A DNA stretch of 64,000 bases from Neoluteolibacter marinus (GTDB lineage Bacteria; Verrucomicrobiota; Verrucomicrobiia; Verrucomicrobiales; Akkermansiaceae), in NCBI RefSeq assembly GCF_014904755.1, contig NZ_JACZFQ010000048.1:1-64000 (forward strand), read 5' to 3'. Both the position numbers and the translations under genes were made by a program. Of the stretch, positions 44,144-53,734 are shown one piece after another. The notes under the pieces were generated by a model. The model made no database searches. It was given only the letters and a program-made list of their open reading frames with translations, and had not been told where the DNA came from. Numbering within the stretch: the first letter of the stretch is position 1; every line of letters begins with the position of its first letter.

Positions 44144-45019
44144 ATGAAGGAAGAAGAATCGGTGCGGCTCCCCGACGGCCGCAAGCTCGGCTACGCGGAA
44201 TACGGCGACCCCGGCGGGGCCCCGGTGTTCTTTTTCCACGGCTGGCCGAGCAGCCGCTACCAGGGGAAGCTGGTCCATGAGCTAGCCGCCGGCCGCGGGC
44301 TGCGGATCATCGCGCCCGACCGGCCCGGCGTCGGCCTTTCCGATCCCCTCCCGGCCCGCACCTTCGGCGCCTGGCCCGGGGATGTCGCCGCGCTGGCCGA
44401 TGCGCTTCACCTCGACCGCTTCCGGGTCTACGGCATTTCCGGCGGCGGGCCCTACACGCTCGCCACCGCGGCCGCGCTGCCGGAGCGGGTCATCGCCGCG
44501 GCGGTCGTCTGCGGTGCCCCGCCCTTCGGCGACCCCGCCGACCGGGTGAACATGCACTGGGCCTACCGCACGATGTCCCGGCTCAAGGGCCTGCGCCGCA
44601 CCACCACGCCCGCCGTCATCAAGGCCAGCCGCTGGATGATCGGTCGCGGCGCCGACCGCGCGCCGATGTCGTGGATGATGCGCAGCGTTCCGGCGGCCGA
44701 CCGTGAGGCCATCCGCGACGCCGGCTGCTGGGAAAGCGTCACCCGCAGCTACCTCGAGGCGGTCCGCCACGGCTCCGGCCGGGTCCTCGACGAGGGCGAG
44801 CTCTACCTCGAGCCCTGGGACTTCTCCCCCGCGGACATCCGCGTGCCGACCGCTTTCTGGCACGGCCTGGCCGACAAGAACCTGCCTTGTGACGTCGCCA
44901 GGAAACTCGCCGCACGGGTACCGGGAGCGGAGGGCCATTGGATCGAGGGAGAAGGCCACTACTCGCTGCCGCTGCACTACCGCGCGCCGGTCCTCGACTG
45001 GCTGGCAGCGGCAAGTTGA
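44144..45019 (+). CDS. Alpha/beta-fold hydrolase
   Basis: A 291-residue hydrolase. The oxyanion hole is HGWPSS, the nucleophile elbow is GISGGG (residues ~101-106), and the Asp (HGLADKNLPCD) and His (GEGHYSLPL) at the C-terminus complete the triad. It begins VRLPDGRKLGYAEYGDPGG, typical of soluble epoxide-hydrolase/esterase-type members. No signal peptide is present, so it is cytoplasmic. The substrate is unknown. It lies in a co-directional run with the LolC/E-like and TerC genes, at 70 and 53 bp spacing, without evident functional link. Confidence 0.82.
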   Translation: MKEEESVRLPDGRKLGYAEYGDPGGAPVFFFHGWPSSRYQGKLVHELAAGRGLRIIAPDRPGVGLSDPLPARTFGAWPGDVAALADALHLDRFRVYGISGGGPYTLATAAALPERVIAAAVVCGAPPFGDPADRVNMHWAYRTMSRLKGLRRTTTPAVIKASRWMIGRGADRAPMSWMMRSVPAADREAIRDAGCWESVTRSYLEAVRHGSGRVLDEGELYLEPWDFSPADIRVPTAFWHGLADKNLPCDVARKLAARVPGAEGHWIEGEGHYSLPLHYRAPVLDWLAAAS

Positions 45020-45072
45020 AGGATCGCGCTTGTTTCCACGCGGCCACGGCGTGAGCGTCACCGCCGCCGCCC

Positions 45073-45858
45073 ATGGACTGGACTTACAATCTCCTCGGAC
45101 CCGATCCCGCCGCGGGGATCATGGTCGTCTTCATCCTGATCCTGATCGAGGGCGTGCTGTCGGTCGACAATGCCGCGGTGCTGGCAACGATGGTGATGCG
45201 GCTGCCGGAAGACCAGCGCGGCAAGGCCTTGAAATACGGCATCATCGGTGCCTACGCCTTCCGCGGCGTCTGTCTCGCGCTGGCCGCCTGGCTGATCACC
45301 GTCTGGTGGCTGGAGCCGATCGGCGGCCTCTACCTGCTCCACCTGGCGTGGCAGCATTTTTCAAAGCACCGGTCGGTCGAGGAGGAGGGCGCAGACGCCG
45401 TCGCCACCGAGGGCAACTGGCTCTACCGGATGACCTTCGGCCGCCTCGGGCCCTTCTGGGCGACGGTCGCGGCGGTCGAGGTGATGGACCTGGCCTTCTC
45501 ACTCGACAACGTGCTGGCCGCGGTCGCCTACGTGAAGAACTTCCCGATGCCGTCGAAGCTGGTCCTCGTCTGCACCGGCGTCTTTCTCGGCATCCTGGCG
45601 ATGCGCTTCGCCGCCCAGGGCTTCGTGAAGCTGATGCACCGCTACCCCTTCCTCGAGACCTGCGCCTTCGTGGTCATCGCCATCCTCGGGGTGAAGCTGA
45701 TGCTCAGCGTGCCGCGCCATTTCCTCCCGCCGGGAAATGCGGTCCACGACCTCCTCGCAAGCAAGTGGTTCGACCTCGGCACCTCGGTGCTCACGCTGTT
45801 GATCTTCATCGTGCCGGTGCTGGTCCACCGCATCAAAGGCCGCGCCCTACCCGATTGA
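45073..45858 (+). CDS. TerC-family integral membrane protein
   Basis: A 261-residue membrane protein of the TerC family (PF03741). The conserved acid residues are in LIEGVLSVDNAAVLATM (Glu and Asp of the first helix) and AVEVMDLAFSLDNVLAAVA (the second), with hydrophobic helices between. TerC proteins have been linked to manganese or other metal export at the membrane and to tellurite resistance. About seven transmembrane segments are expected; the family's usual length is about 250-350. There is no tellurite-operon neighbour, so metal handling is the more neutral call. Confidence 0.9.
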   Translation: MDWTYNLLGPDPAAGIMVVFILILIEGVLSVDNAAVLATMVMRLPEDQRGKALKYGIIGAYAFRGVCLALAAWLITVWWLEPIGGLYLLHLAWQHFSKHRSVEEEGADAVATEGNWLYRMTFGRLGPFWATVAAVEVMDLAFSLDNVLAAVAYVKNFPMPSKLVLVCTGVFLGILAMRFAAQGFVKLMHRYPFLETCAFVVIAILGVKLMLSVPRHFLPPGNAVHDLLASKWFDLGTSVLTLLIFIVPVLVHRIKGRALPD

Positions 45859-45930
45859 GTCTCAGGCGCTCCTTGCCTTGACGGCGGGCGGACGGGCATC
45901 TTGCCTGCGAGGAACTCCAAAGAACCACGC

Positions 45931-46506
45931 ATGAAAACCCTGCTGATTTCCCTGCTTGCCCTCGGCGCGCTCCACGCCGCGCCGGAACCGATCTTCACCG
46001 GCAAGGACTTGTCCGGATGGAAGATCGAAGGCGGCAATTACTGGACCGCGAAGGACGGCGTGCTGACCGGCGAAAGCGATGAGAAGAAGCAGAACTCCAT
46101 CCTGTGGACGGAGAAGGAATACACCGACTTCACCATCGAAGCCGGGTTCCGCTTCGAGGGACATGTCGACTCCGGCTTCTTCCTGCGCGGGCCGAACGAC
46201 CAGATCCAGATCGGCATCTCCGGGTCGCTGAAGCGCGACATGACCGGATCGCCGTACATCGCCTCCAAAGGCAAGTATCCGAAGGAAGCGGAGGGCGTGG
46301 CGGAGCTGCTCAAGGAAGGCGAGTGGAACACCATGAAGATCACCGCGAAGGGCAAGGTCTACACCGTCGAACTCAACGGCAAGAAGGTGCTGGAATACGA
46401 ATCCGACACCGCCGGCGAAAAGGGCCCGGTCGGCCTGCAGGTGCATCCTGGCCTGCAAATGAAGATCGAGTTCCGCGACCTGAAGCTGGAAGAGCTCAAA
46501 GGCTGA
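45931..46506 (+). CDS. Secreted DUF1080-type (3-keto-disaccharide hydrolase) domain protein
   Basis: A 191-residue exported protein. MKTLLISLLALGALHAAPEP is the signal peptide and sets the start at 45931; a TTG frame start 30 bases earlier is not signal-like. The body is the concanavalin-like DUF1080 fold: FTGKDLSGWKIEGGNYWTAKDG, ILWTEKEYTDFTIEAGFRF, SGFFLRGP, GEWNTMKITAKGKVYTVELNG and PVGLQVHPGLQMKIEFRDLKL. The family is abundant in planctomycetes and verrucomicrobia and has been annotated as 3-keto-disaccharide hydrolase. The stop is 4 bp before the sorbosone-dehydrogenase/cytochrome gene, so the two are likely an operon handling the same extracellular glycan or oxidised sugar. Confidence 0.88.
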   Translation: MKTLLISLLALGALHAAPEPIFTGKDLSGWKIEGGNYWTAKDGVLTGESDEKKQNSILWTEKEYTDFTIEAGFRFEGHVDSGFFLRGPNDQIQIGISGSLKRDMTGSPYIASKGKYPKEAEGVAELLKEGEWNTMKITAKGKVYTVELNGKKVLEYESDTAGEKGPVGLQVHPGLQMKIEFRDLKLEELKG

Positions 46507-46510
46507 ACGC

Positions 46511-49252
46511 ATGCAGTTGCGGAAGTTTTCCCGCTCCGGCGCGCTCGCCGGATGCCTGATGTTCGGTGCCGCCAGCGCCGCGGAGCTTCCCGCGGGCTTC
46601 ACCGAGAGCAAGATCGCCGGCGGCCTGAACCCGACCACGATGAGCTTCGCTCCGGACGGGCGCTTGTTCCTGTGCGAGAAGCAGGGGCTGCTGCGCGTGA
46701 TCGACGGCGAAGCGCTGCTCGACGAGCCTTGCCTCGACCTCACCGCCGCCATCGACAGCTGGAACGAACGCGGCCTGCTGAGCGTCTGCTTTGATCCCGA
46801 GTTCCCGCGCAACGGCTGGATCTACGTCTACTACACCCACAACCGCGACCCGCGCGACGGCAGCCACCGCTCCAGCAACAACCGCGTCAGCCGCTTCACC
46901 CTGAAGGGCAATATCGCGCTGCCGGGCAGCGAGAAGGTGCTGCTGGAACTCGACAACCTCTCGAAGACCGGCTGGCACAACGGCGGCGGGCTGGCCTTCG
47001 GCAAGGACGGCAAGCTCTACGTCAGCACCGGCGAGAATGCCGAGGGCCCGAACGCCCAGAAGACCGGCAACCTCCTCGGCAAGCTGCTGCGGATCGACAA
47101 GGACGGCAGCATCCCTCGCGACAACCCGCACTACCGGGATTTCAAGGGCCGCAACCGGGCAATCGTCGCGCTCGGCCTGCGCAACCCCTATGCCATCGCG
47201 GTGCAGCCGGGCAGCGGCCTGCTCTTTCTCAGCGAGGTCGGCGCGAACTACGAGCAGATCAACTCCTACGACTCCGCCGGCAAGCCGCTGGCCGTGAACT
47301 TCGGCTGGCCCGGGATCGACGGCCCGCCCCGCGACCAGGACCTGCCGCCCGGTTACCGCGCCCCGGCGCACGCCTACGACCATGGCAAGGGCAAGGGCAC
47401 CGCGCTTTGTGGCGGCGACTTCTATCAACCGTCCCGACCCGGTCCCGGCACCTTTCCCGCCAGCTACAGCGGGAAGTTCTTCTTCTCCGACTACGGCGGC
47501 TGGATCCGCTACATCGATCCCGCCGATGCGGGGAATGCCCATGATTTCGCCACCGCGATCAATCGCCCGATCGATGTCGCCACGGCGCCCGACGGCTCGC
47601 TTTGGTACATCGAGCGGGCCGGCATTCCCGGCGGTTCCGACGAAGCCAACACCGCCAGCAAGGACGGCGCGCTGTGGCGGGTGCGGTGGAGCGGCGGTGG
47701 CCAAGCCGCCAGGCTGGCGGTGACAACGCAGCCGCAGGGCTCCCATGTCGCAACGCCTCTCGGCGAGGTGACGTTCGTGCTCCAGGACTCCGGCGGGAAG
47801 ACGGTCGGCAGCGCTACGGACCAGATCACGGTTTCCCTCGATGCCAATCCGTCCGGCGCCCGCCTCACCGGAACCACCACCGTCGCAGCGGTCGATGGCG
47901 TCGCCACCTTCTCCGCGCTGGCGATCGACAAGCCCGGCCGCGGCTACACCCTGCGCGCCCGCGGCGCGGCGGGGGAAGTCGTCAGCGACGCGTTCGACAT
48001 CGAACCCGGCACCGCCCCGGCCGTGGTGACTCCCGCCGGAGGGAGCTTCAGCGGCCCGGTTTGGGTTCGCCTGTCCTGCGCCACACCGGGCGCGACCTTG
48101 CGCTACACGGTCGACGGATCGGCGCCGGGTCCCGACTCGGCAATCTACAAGGAGCCCTTCCGGGTGGCCGCCGACACCACGGTTCGGACCATTTCTTCCG
48201 CGGGCAGCGCGGAGACCCAGGTGGCATTCCGGATCTCGGGCGACACGCCTTACGGCCTCGACGTCCGTCCACCGGTTGTCGGCCTGAAGCTGCCCGCCAC
48301 CGCCGACGGGGGCATTCCGGCCGTCCTTTCCGCCACCGGGATCTTCATCGACCGCCAGCTCACCCCGCGTCCCGGTGTCGTGCCCTACGGACTGAACAGC
48401 ACGATCTGGGCGGACGGCGCGGAGGTCCGGCGCTGGGTCGCCCTGCCGGGTGACGCGAAGGCCGGCTTCGCCCCGACCGGCGAGTTCCAATGGCCGGGCG
48501 GCACGGTCTTCGTCCAACACTTCGAGATCGCCAGCCGCCGCATCGAAACCCGCGTGCTGGTGCTCGATGCCAAGGGCACCTCCGGTTACGGCGCGAGCTA
48601 CCGCTGGCGGCCCGACCAGTCGGATGCCGACCTGGTCGGGGAAACCGGCCAGGACGAGGTGATCAAAATCACCGACGTCTCGGGCACAAGCCGCGACCAA
48701 CGCTGGAGCTACCCGGCGCGCGGCCTCTGCTTTCTTTGCCACACGCCGAATGCCGGCTTCGTCCTCGGACCGAAGGCCCGCCAGCTCAACGGCGACTTCA
48801 ACTACCCGGGCGGCCACCGCGACAACCAGCTGCGGACCTGGAACTACCTCGGGATGTTCGGCCAGGACATCGGGGAGTCCGCGATCCCCGGGCTTTCCAG
48901 GACCTGCCGGATCGACGACTCGGACTCCCCGCTGGAACTACGGGTTCGCTCGTACCTCGACGGCAACTGCTCCCATTGCCACCGCCCCGGCGGCACCGGC
49001 GCAGGTTGGGACGCGCGTTTTGATACGCCCTTTGCCAGCCAAGGCATCGTCAACGGCGAGCTGCGCAACAGCTTCGGCATCGACGGCGCCCGCCTGCTCG
49101 TCCCGGGGGATCCGGCGAAGTCGATGCTGCATTACCGCATGGCTTCGACCGATCCCGCCGCTCAGATGCCGCCCGTCACCCGTCATCTCCCGGACACCGC
49201 GGCGCTGGAAATCCTCGAGCGCTGGATCAAGGAGCTGCCGGCGGACCGCTAG
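46511..49252 (+). CDS. Sorbosone-dehydrogenase propeller + chitobiase-type + diheme cytochrome region (HNE_2200-like)
   Basis: A 913-residue exported protein (signal MQLRKFSRSGALAGCLMFGA). Residues about 25-400 are a glucose/sorbosone dehydrogenase propeller (RLFLCEKQG, GWHNGGGLAFGKDG, IVALGLRNPYAIAV, EVGANYEQIN, VNFGWPG). Residues about 405-500 are Ig-like, and about 500-565 a chitobiase-type C-terminal repeat (GGSFSGPVWVRLSC, LRYTVDGSAPG). The last 350 residues carry two c-type heme motifs, CFLCH and CSHCH, and end WIKELPADR. The whole matches the 'HNE_2200' type architecture seen truncated at 1-2477. Electrons from sugar oxidation could pass to the two hemes in the same chain. It follows the DUF1080 gene by 4 bp and overlaps the convergent membrane-protein gene by 26 bp at its 3' end. 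Confidence 0.85.
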   Translation: MQLRKFSRSGALAGCLMFGAASAAELPAGFTESKIAGGLNPTTMSFAPDGRLFLCEKQGLLRVIDGEALLDEPCLDLTAAIDSWNERGLLSVCFDPEFPRNGWIYVYYTHNRDPRDGSHRSSNNRVSRFTLKGNIALPGSEKVLLELDNLSKTGWHNGGGLAFGKDGKLYVSTGENAEGPNAQKTGNLLGKLLRIDKDGSIPRDNPHYRDFKGRNRAIVALGLRNPYAIAVQPGSGLLFLSEVGANYEQINSYDSAGKPLAVNFGWPGIDGPPRDQDLPPGYRAPAHAYDHGKGKGTALCGGDFYQPSRPGPGTFPASYSGKFFFSDYGGWIRYIDPADAGNAHDFATAINRPIDVATAPDGSLWYIERAGIPGGSDEANTASKDGALWRVRWSGGGQAARLAVTTQPQGSHVATPLGEVTFVLQDSGGKTVGSATDQITVSLDANPSGARLTGTTTVAAVDGVATFSALAIDKPGRGYTLRARGAAGEVVSDAFDIEPGTAPAVVTPAGGSFSGPVWVRLSCATPGATLRYTVDGSAPGPDSAIYKEPFRVAADTTVRTISSAGSAETQVAFRISGDTPYGLDVRPPVVGLKLPATADGGIPAVLSATGIFIDRQLTPRPGVVPYGLNSTIWADGAEVRRWVALPGDAKAGFAPTGEFQWPGGTVFVQHFEIASRRIETRVLVLDAKGTSGYGASYRWRPDQSDADLVGETGQDEVIKITDVSGTSRDQRWSYPARGLCFLCHTPNAGFVLGPKARQLNGDFNYPGGHRDNQLRTWNYLGMFGQDIGESAIPGLSRTCRIDDSDSPLELRVRSYLDGNCSHCHRPGGTGAGWDARFDTPFASQGIVNGELRNSFGIDGARLLVPGDPAKSMLHYRMASTDPAAQMPPVTRHLPDTAALEILERWIKELPADR

Positions 49253-49754
49253 TCTCGAACGACTTGATCTTCCGCAAGGCGAAGCACAAGGGCGGCAGGC
49301 AGAGGATCCCGAAAGAGCAATCGATCAACTGCCAGCCGAACGGGATCCCGCGGATCGGCCCGCAGACGAGCGCCAGCGGAATGACCAGCAAGGACGCCGC
49401 GATCCCGACCTTCAGCACGCCCGCATATCGCACCGGCTCCCGCCACGGCAGGATGAAGAACAGAGCGATCATCAGGTGAGCAAAGGCCAGCCAGTCGGTG
49501 CCGTAAGCGAGGAAGGGATACTGCGCATGGGTTTCTTCCAGTCCCTCGCGGACGGTGAGGATCCAATGGGCCAAGCCGGTGTGCAGTTCAGGCTGATACC
49601 TGCTTTCACCCACGAGCAGGAGTGAAAGCCAACGGATCTCATGCAGCAGCGGGAAGGCTGTCACCCCGCTAATCACCAGGCCGGCGATCACGATGCCAAC
49701 CGCCAGGCGGATTTGCTTCAAGGGAGTCATCGGTTGATTCTCCCGCTCCGCCAT
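49227..49754 (-). CDS. Small integral membrane protein, unknown function
   Basis: A 175-residue protein with about four hydrophobic helices (IRLAVGIVIAGLVISGVTAF, LAFAHLMIALFFILPW, VLKVGIAASLLVIPLALV and GWQLIDCSFGILCLPPLCF). The start is placed at MAERENQPMTPLKQ because the longer frame to 50012 is Arg-rich and overlaps the divergent promoter; MTPLKQ at 49730 is also possible. The pattern resembles uncharacterised DoxX-like or small permease proteins, but I do not recognise the family. It is convergent with the sorbosone dehydrogenase/cytochrome gene, sharing 26 bp of 3' end, and divergent from the GH32 gene. Confidence 0.6.
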   Translation of the reverse strand: MAERENQPMTPLKQIRLAVGIVIAGLVISGVTAFPLLHEIRWLSLLLVGESRYQPELHTGLAHWILTVREGLEETHAQYPFLAYGTDWLAFAHLMIALFFILPWREPVRYAGVLKVGIAASLLVIPLALVCGPIRGIPFGWQLIDCSFGILCLPPLCFALRKIKSFETSGPPAAP

Positions 49755-49825
49755 GCAGCGTCGAGGTTTCAACCGTGAAGAAGGCGCGAAGGATCGGTGG
49801 AGAAGCCGCGACCGATCCGCGCAAG

Positions 49826-49837
49826 CTGTCATGACAG
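49826..49837. promoter_or_regulatory. Perfect palindrome CTGTCATGACAG, operator candidate
   Basis: A perfect 12-bp palindrome 63 bp upstream of the GH32 start. A one-mismatch copy (CCTGCCATGACAGG) lies upstream of the next gene (53735-53748), and TGACAG half-sites occur at 62624 and 62669 by the regulator. The shared sequence suggests a common fructan regulon operator. Confidence 0.5.
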
Positions 49838-49900
49838 GTGAGTGCCCCGGCCTCGAATTGCGGTTTGCTTCATGGCAGGATGGGACACCTTTCTCAACGG

Positions 49901-52900
49901 ATGAAGGACCGGTTGCACCTCGTTTTCCTGCTCGCCGCGCTGGCCGCCCTCCCGGCCGGCGCCGCGGAGCCCTTGTTCCCGAACTCCGGATTCGAAGCGG
50001 GCACCCTTGCAAACTGGACCGCCTCCGGCAGCGCCTTCAGCCCCCGCCAGCCGACCTTCGGCGACAACACCACCGCCCGCGGCAACGTCGCCAGCCGCCA
50101 TGACGGCGACTACTGGATCGGCACTTTCGAGAACTACGACGGCACCTCGGGGAGTCCCGGCGACACCCGCGGCGACGGACCCACCGGGACCCTGACCTCG
50201 CAGGAATTCACCATCACCCGGCGCTACATCACCTTCCGGATCGGCGGCGGCAGCCTGCCCGGCCAGACCGGGGTGAAGCTGCTCTGCGAGGGCACCGAGT
50301 ACCCGATGGGCACCGGTTTCAACACCGAGTCGATGATTCCCGCAACCTTCGACGCCGAAGCGCTGGTCGGAAAGACCGCGCAGGTCGTCATCTTCGACCA
50401 GGCCAGCGGCGGCTGGGGCCACATCAACGCCGACGATTTCGAAGCCAGCGACGAACCCGCCCTGGCCGGCGACGGCGGCTTCCGCCTCACCCCGGGGATC
50501 CCGGCCGCCGCCCTTCCCGCCACCGGCTACGACCAGCCGCTGCGCCCGCAGTTCCACTTCAGCTCGCGCCGCAACTGGCTCAACGACCCGAACGGCATGG
50601 TCTTCGACGGCGAGAACTACCATCTCTTCTTCCAGCACAACCCGCTGGGCACCGGCTGGGGCAACATGACCTGGGGCCACGCCGTGAGCCCCGACATGCT
50701 CCACTGGCGCCAGCTCGACCACGCGCTGCTGCCCTACCAGGTCGACGGCCGCAACGGCACGATCTTCTCCGGCACCGCCGTCGTCGACCACAACAACAGC
50801 CTCGGGGTGCAGGTGAGCTCCCGCAAGACGCTGGTCGCCTTCTTCACCTACGCCAGCGAACCCTTCTACCAGGCGATGGCCTACAGCACCGACGGCGGGG
50901 TGACCTGGCAATATCACAACCAGGGCCGCGCGGTGGTGCCCAACCAGGGCTTCGACAGCGGCGAGCGCGACCCCAAGGTCTTCTGGCACGAGCCGTCGCA
51001 GAAGTGGGTGATGCTGCTCTGGGTGCAGAGTAACCCCGGCCGCATCCGCTTCTTCACCTCCACCAACCTGACCGACTGGACCTTCGCCTCCGACCTGCTG
51101 CGCGACTGGGCCTTCGAGTGCATGGACCTGTTCCCGGCCGCGGTCGACGGCGACCCGGCGCAGACCAAGTGGGTCATCTACGACGCGAGCTTCGACTACG
51201 AGATCGGTAGTTTCGACGGCACCACCTTCACCACCGAGGCGGGACCCTTCGACGCCAGCCGCGGGAACTTCTATGCGGCCCAGTCGTTCAACCAGGCACC
51301 GGACGGCCGCACCGTGCAGGTCGGCTGGATGAACGGCGGCCCCAACTCCGCGGACGCCTACGGCCTGCCCTTCAACCAGCAGATGTCGTTCCCCTGCGAC
51401 CTGTCGCTGCGCACCACTCCCGACGGCGTCCGCCTCTGCGCCTGGCCGGTTCCCGAAATCTCGTCGCTGGTCACCGCGACCCACACGGTGACGGAACAGG
51501 CCCTCGCACCGGGCGGCAACCTCCTCGACGGCATCGGCGCGCTCGATCTGGTCGACCTGTCGCTCGAGTTCGATCCCGGCACCGCCACCCGGGTGGTCAT
51601 CGAGCTCCCGCGCACCACCGTGAACTACGAGACCGCGACCGGCGCGCTCACCTTCACCGGCACCGACGGCAATCCCGCGACCGCAGTCGACGGCCCGCTG
51701 ATGCCGCGCGACGGCCGGGTGAAGCTGCGGCTGCTGCTGGACCGGCTCAGCCTCGAGGCCTACGCCTTCGACGGCGAGCGCTTCGGCTCCCACTACCTCA
51801 ATCCGGCGAACGGGGCGGCGGTGCCGTCGCTGCACGCGGTCGGCGGCGAGGCGTGGGTGCATTCGCTCGAGGTCAAATCGCTGGCCTCCGCGTGGCTGCC
51901 CGAAATCCCGCTCTCGACCAGCCTCGCCAATCCCGGCTTCGAGGACGGCCTTCCGTCCGGCACCACGTTCCGGACCGGCGTTCCCGGCTGGACGACCTTC
52001 GGCGACTGGAGCGACGCCGCGGGCGCCTGGGACGACAGCGGCGACGCCCTTGGTGTAGGCGACGGGTTCCCCGGATTCACCGGCAACGGCGCGGCGGCGA
52101 TGAAGACCCGCCACGGTTCCGGCGAGGACCGGGCCGGGCTGTTCCAGTCGCTCGGCCACGTCGCGCTCGACGACCTCGGCAAGACCTTCACCCTCGGCGC
52201 CGACCTTGGCGCGCGGGTCATCGCCGGGGCGAGTTACTCGGGCGAGGTCAGCGTGTCCTTCCGGAAAGGCCTCACCGGCGGCGTCCGGGGAGACCGGGGC
52301 ACGCTGCTCGGCACCGCGGGATCCCGGATCGTGAGTGCCAGCGGCGACGACCTGCCGTCCCTCTCCAATGTCGCGCCCCAACGCGTGACGGCCACCTTCA
52401 CCCCTTCGATCGAGGACGTCGGCAGCGAAGTCTTCGCCGTGATCCACCTCCAGCTCCTCTCCGCCGATGCGGTGGATCCCGGCAGCGAGCAGCACTTCCT
52501 CGCCGACCAGCTCACGCTCGAATCCGATCTCGTCCCGCTCCCGGCCGGACCGCTGGCCCGCGAGTCCTTCGACTACCCCGGCGGATCCGCCAACCTCAGC
52601 GGCAGGGATGGCGGAACCGGCTGGGCCGGCGCCTGGCAGACGATCAACAACGGCAGCGCCGACGTGCCCGCCGGCTCGCTGGTCGCAGGTGCCAACGCTC
52701 CCGCCGGGGTCGATGACCGCGCCGCGGGCAACCGCGTCCATCTTCCGAACGGCCGCCGCGTCGGGCGTCTGCTGGACACCTCGCCCGCCGGAAATTTCGG
52801 AACCCACGGCTACCTCGACGGCAACGGCCGCATCGGCGCCGACGGGACCACGCTCTATGTCAGCTTCATGCAGCAGCCGGACGGGACGAGCTTGTTCTAC

Positions 52901-53683
52901 GAGTTCGAGTTCCACCGCGACAACCTCGGCGACGCGGGACGCATTGCCGGCATCGGCAACGACCAGGCCGGCGACAACGTGAACCTGCGGTCGCCCGACG
53001 GCAGCCAGACGCCGATCGGCCCCGGCAGCACCGCGGTGAACTACTACGTCATTCGTATCGACTTCAAGCCGGGCGCCGACGACATCACCGTTTACCGCAA
53101 CCCGGCCTCGTCGACCGAACCCGCCGCGCCTTCGCTCTTCAAGCCGGCGGCCGGGGACATGGCCTTCAATGGCATCTCCTTCGGAGCCTTCGTCAACGGC
53201 CGCACGGTGGCCCACGACGAGGTCCGCTTCGGCAGGACCTGGGCCGAGGCACTGGGCATCGACCCCTTCACCGCCTGGGCGACCTCGGCGGGCCTCGACG
53301 GATCACCCGGCAAGGAACCCGCCTTCGAGGCTGACGCCGATGGCGACTCGATCTCCAATGGACTGGAGTGGATCCTCGGCGGCAACCCGCTGGCCCAGGA
53401 CGCCCCGGCGCTCATCGCCATCGATGAAAGCGATGGCCTGACGCTGACCTTCAACCGCGACGAGGCGTCGCTCGCCGCCGCATCCTTGTTTGCCCAATGG
53501 AATGACGGCCTCGACGGCGACTGGCACGACGTGCCGGTCGACCGCAACGGTGGCAGCCATCCGGGCGGCGTCGTGGTCAGCGTCGACGAAGCAGCCTCCC
53601 CCGACCGGGTCAGCGTCCGCATTCCGGCCGCGAATTCGGCCAACGGCCGCCTGTTCGCCCGCCTGCGGGCGGTCGTGCCCTGA
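49901..53683 (+). CDS. Secreted GH32 fructanase (levanase/inulinase type) with DUF4980 and lectin-like modules
   Basis: A 1260-residue exported glycoside hydrolase family 32 enzyme. MKDRLHLVFLLAALAALPAGAA is the signal peptide (start at 49901). Residues 23-185 resemble DUF4980 (FEAGTLANWTASGSAF, ITFRIGGGSL, GGWGHINADDFE), a beta-sandwich seen before GH32 in Bacteroidetes. The GH32 domain has WLNDPNG (226-232, nucleophile D229), RDP (356-358) and EC (E406 acid/base), followed by a beta-sandwich. A DUF642-like segment (about 675-870) precedes a lectin-like module (about 885-1120) shared with the next protein. The C-terminus has DADGDSISNGLEWILGG and ends RLFARLRAV, the same tail as the PATR proteins. 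Expected reaction: hydrolysis of beta-2,6 or beta-2,1 fructan outside the cell. It leads the fructan locus, under a palindromic operator candidate. Confidence 0.88.
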   Translation: MKDRLHLVFLLAALAALPAGAAEPLFPNSGFEAGTLANWTASGSAFSPRQPTFGDNTTARGNVASRHDGDYWIGTFENYDGTSGSPGDTRGDGPTGTLTSQEFTITRRYITFRIGGGSLPGQTGVKLLCEGTEYPMGTGFNTESMIPATFDAEALVGKTAQVVIFDQASGGWGHINADDFEASDEPALAGDGGFRLTPGIPAAALPATGYDQPLRPQFHFSSRRNWLNDPNGMVFDGENYHLFFQHNPLGTGWGNMTWGHAVSPDMLHWRQLDHALLPYQVDGRNGTIFSGTAVVDHNNSLGVQVSSRKTLVAFFTYASEPFYQAMAYSTDGGVTWQYHNQGRAVVPNQGFDSGERDPKVFWHEPSQKWVMLLWVQSNPGRIRFFTSTNLTDWTFASDLLRDWAFECMDLFPAAVDGDPAQTKWVIYDASFDYEIGSFDGTTFTTEAGPFDASRGNFYAAQSFNQAPDGRTVQVGWMNGGPNSADAYGLPFNQQMSFPCDLSLRTTPDGVRLCAWPVPEISSLVTATHTVTEQALAPGGNLLDGIGALDLVDLSLEFDPGTATRVVIELPRTTVNYETATGALTFTGTDGNPATAVDGPLMPRDGRVKLRLLLDRLSLEAYAFDGERFGSHYLNPANGAAVPSLHAVGGEAWVHSLEVKSLASAWLPEIPLSTSLANPGFEDGLPSGTTFRTGVPGWTTFGDWSDAAGAWDDSGDALGVGDGFPGFTGNGAAAMKTRHGSGEDRAGLFQSLGHVALDDLGKTFTLGADLGARVIAGASYSGEVSVSFRKGLTGGVRGDRGTLLGTAGSRIVSASGDDLPSLSNVAPQRVTATFTPSIEDVGSEVFAVIHLQLLSADAVDPGSEQHFLADQLTLESDLVPLPAGPLARESFDYPGGSANLSGRDGGTGWAGAWQTINNGSADVPAGSLVAGANAPAGVDDRAAGNRVHLPNGRRVGRLLDTSPAGNFGTHGYLDGNGRIGADGTTLYVSFMQQPDGTSLFYEFEFHRDNLGDAGRIAGIGNDQAGDNVNLRSPDGSQTPIGPGSTAVNYYVIRIDFKPGADDITVYRNPASSTEPAAPSLFKPAAGDMAFNGISFGAFVNGRTVAHDEVRFGRTWAEALGIDPFTAWATSAGLDGSPGKEPAFEADADGDSISNGLEWILGGNPLAQDAPALIAIDESDGLTLTFNRDEASLAAASLFAQWNDGLDGDWHDVPVDRNGGSHPGGVVVSVDEAASPDRVSVRIPAANSANGRLFARLRAVVP
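52552..53261 (+). repeat. Lectin-like module, copy 1 (in GH32)
   Basis: A ~235-codon block (residues SFDYPGG... to ...RTWAEALG) nearly identical in layout to two blocks in the neighbouring protein (53982-54690 and 54979-55683). Shared strings are YEFEFHRxNLGD, IGxIGNDQxGDNVN, VRIDFKPG and AHDEVRFG. Confidence 0.75.
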
Positions 53684-53734
53684 GCCGCCGGCCCGCGCCG
53701 GGCGCGGTGACAACCTGTAAGGCCGGGTGGCGAA

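Noticed and set aside
49829-53215. Minus-strand frame opposite the GH32 gene
   Set aside because: A shadow of a GC-rich gene whose plus-strand frame holds all GH32 catalytic motifs.
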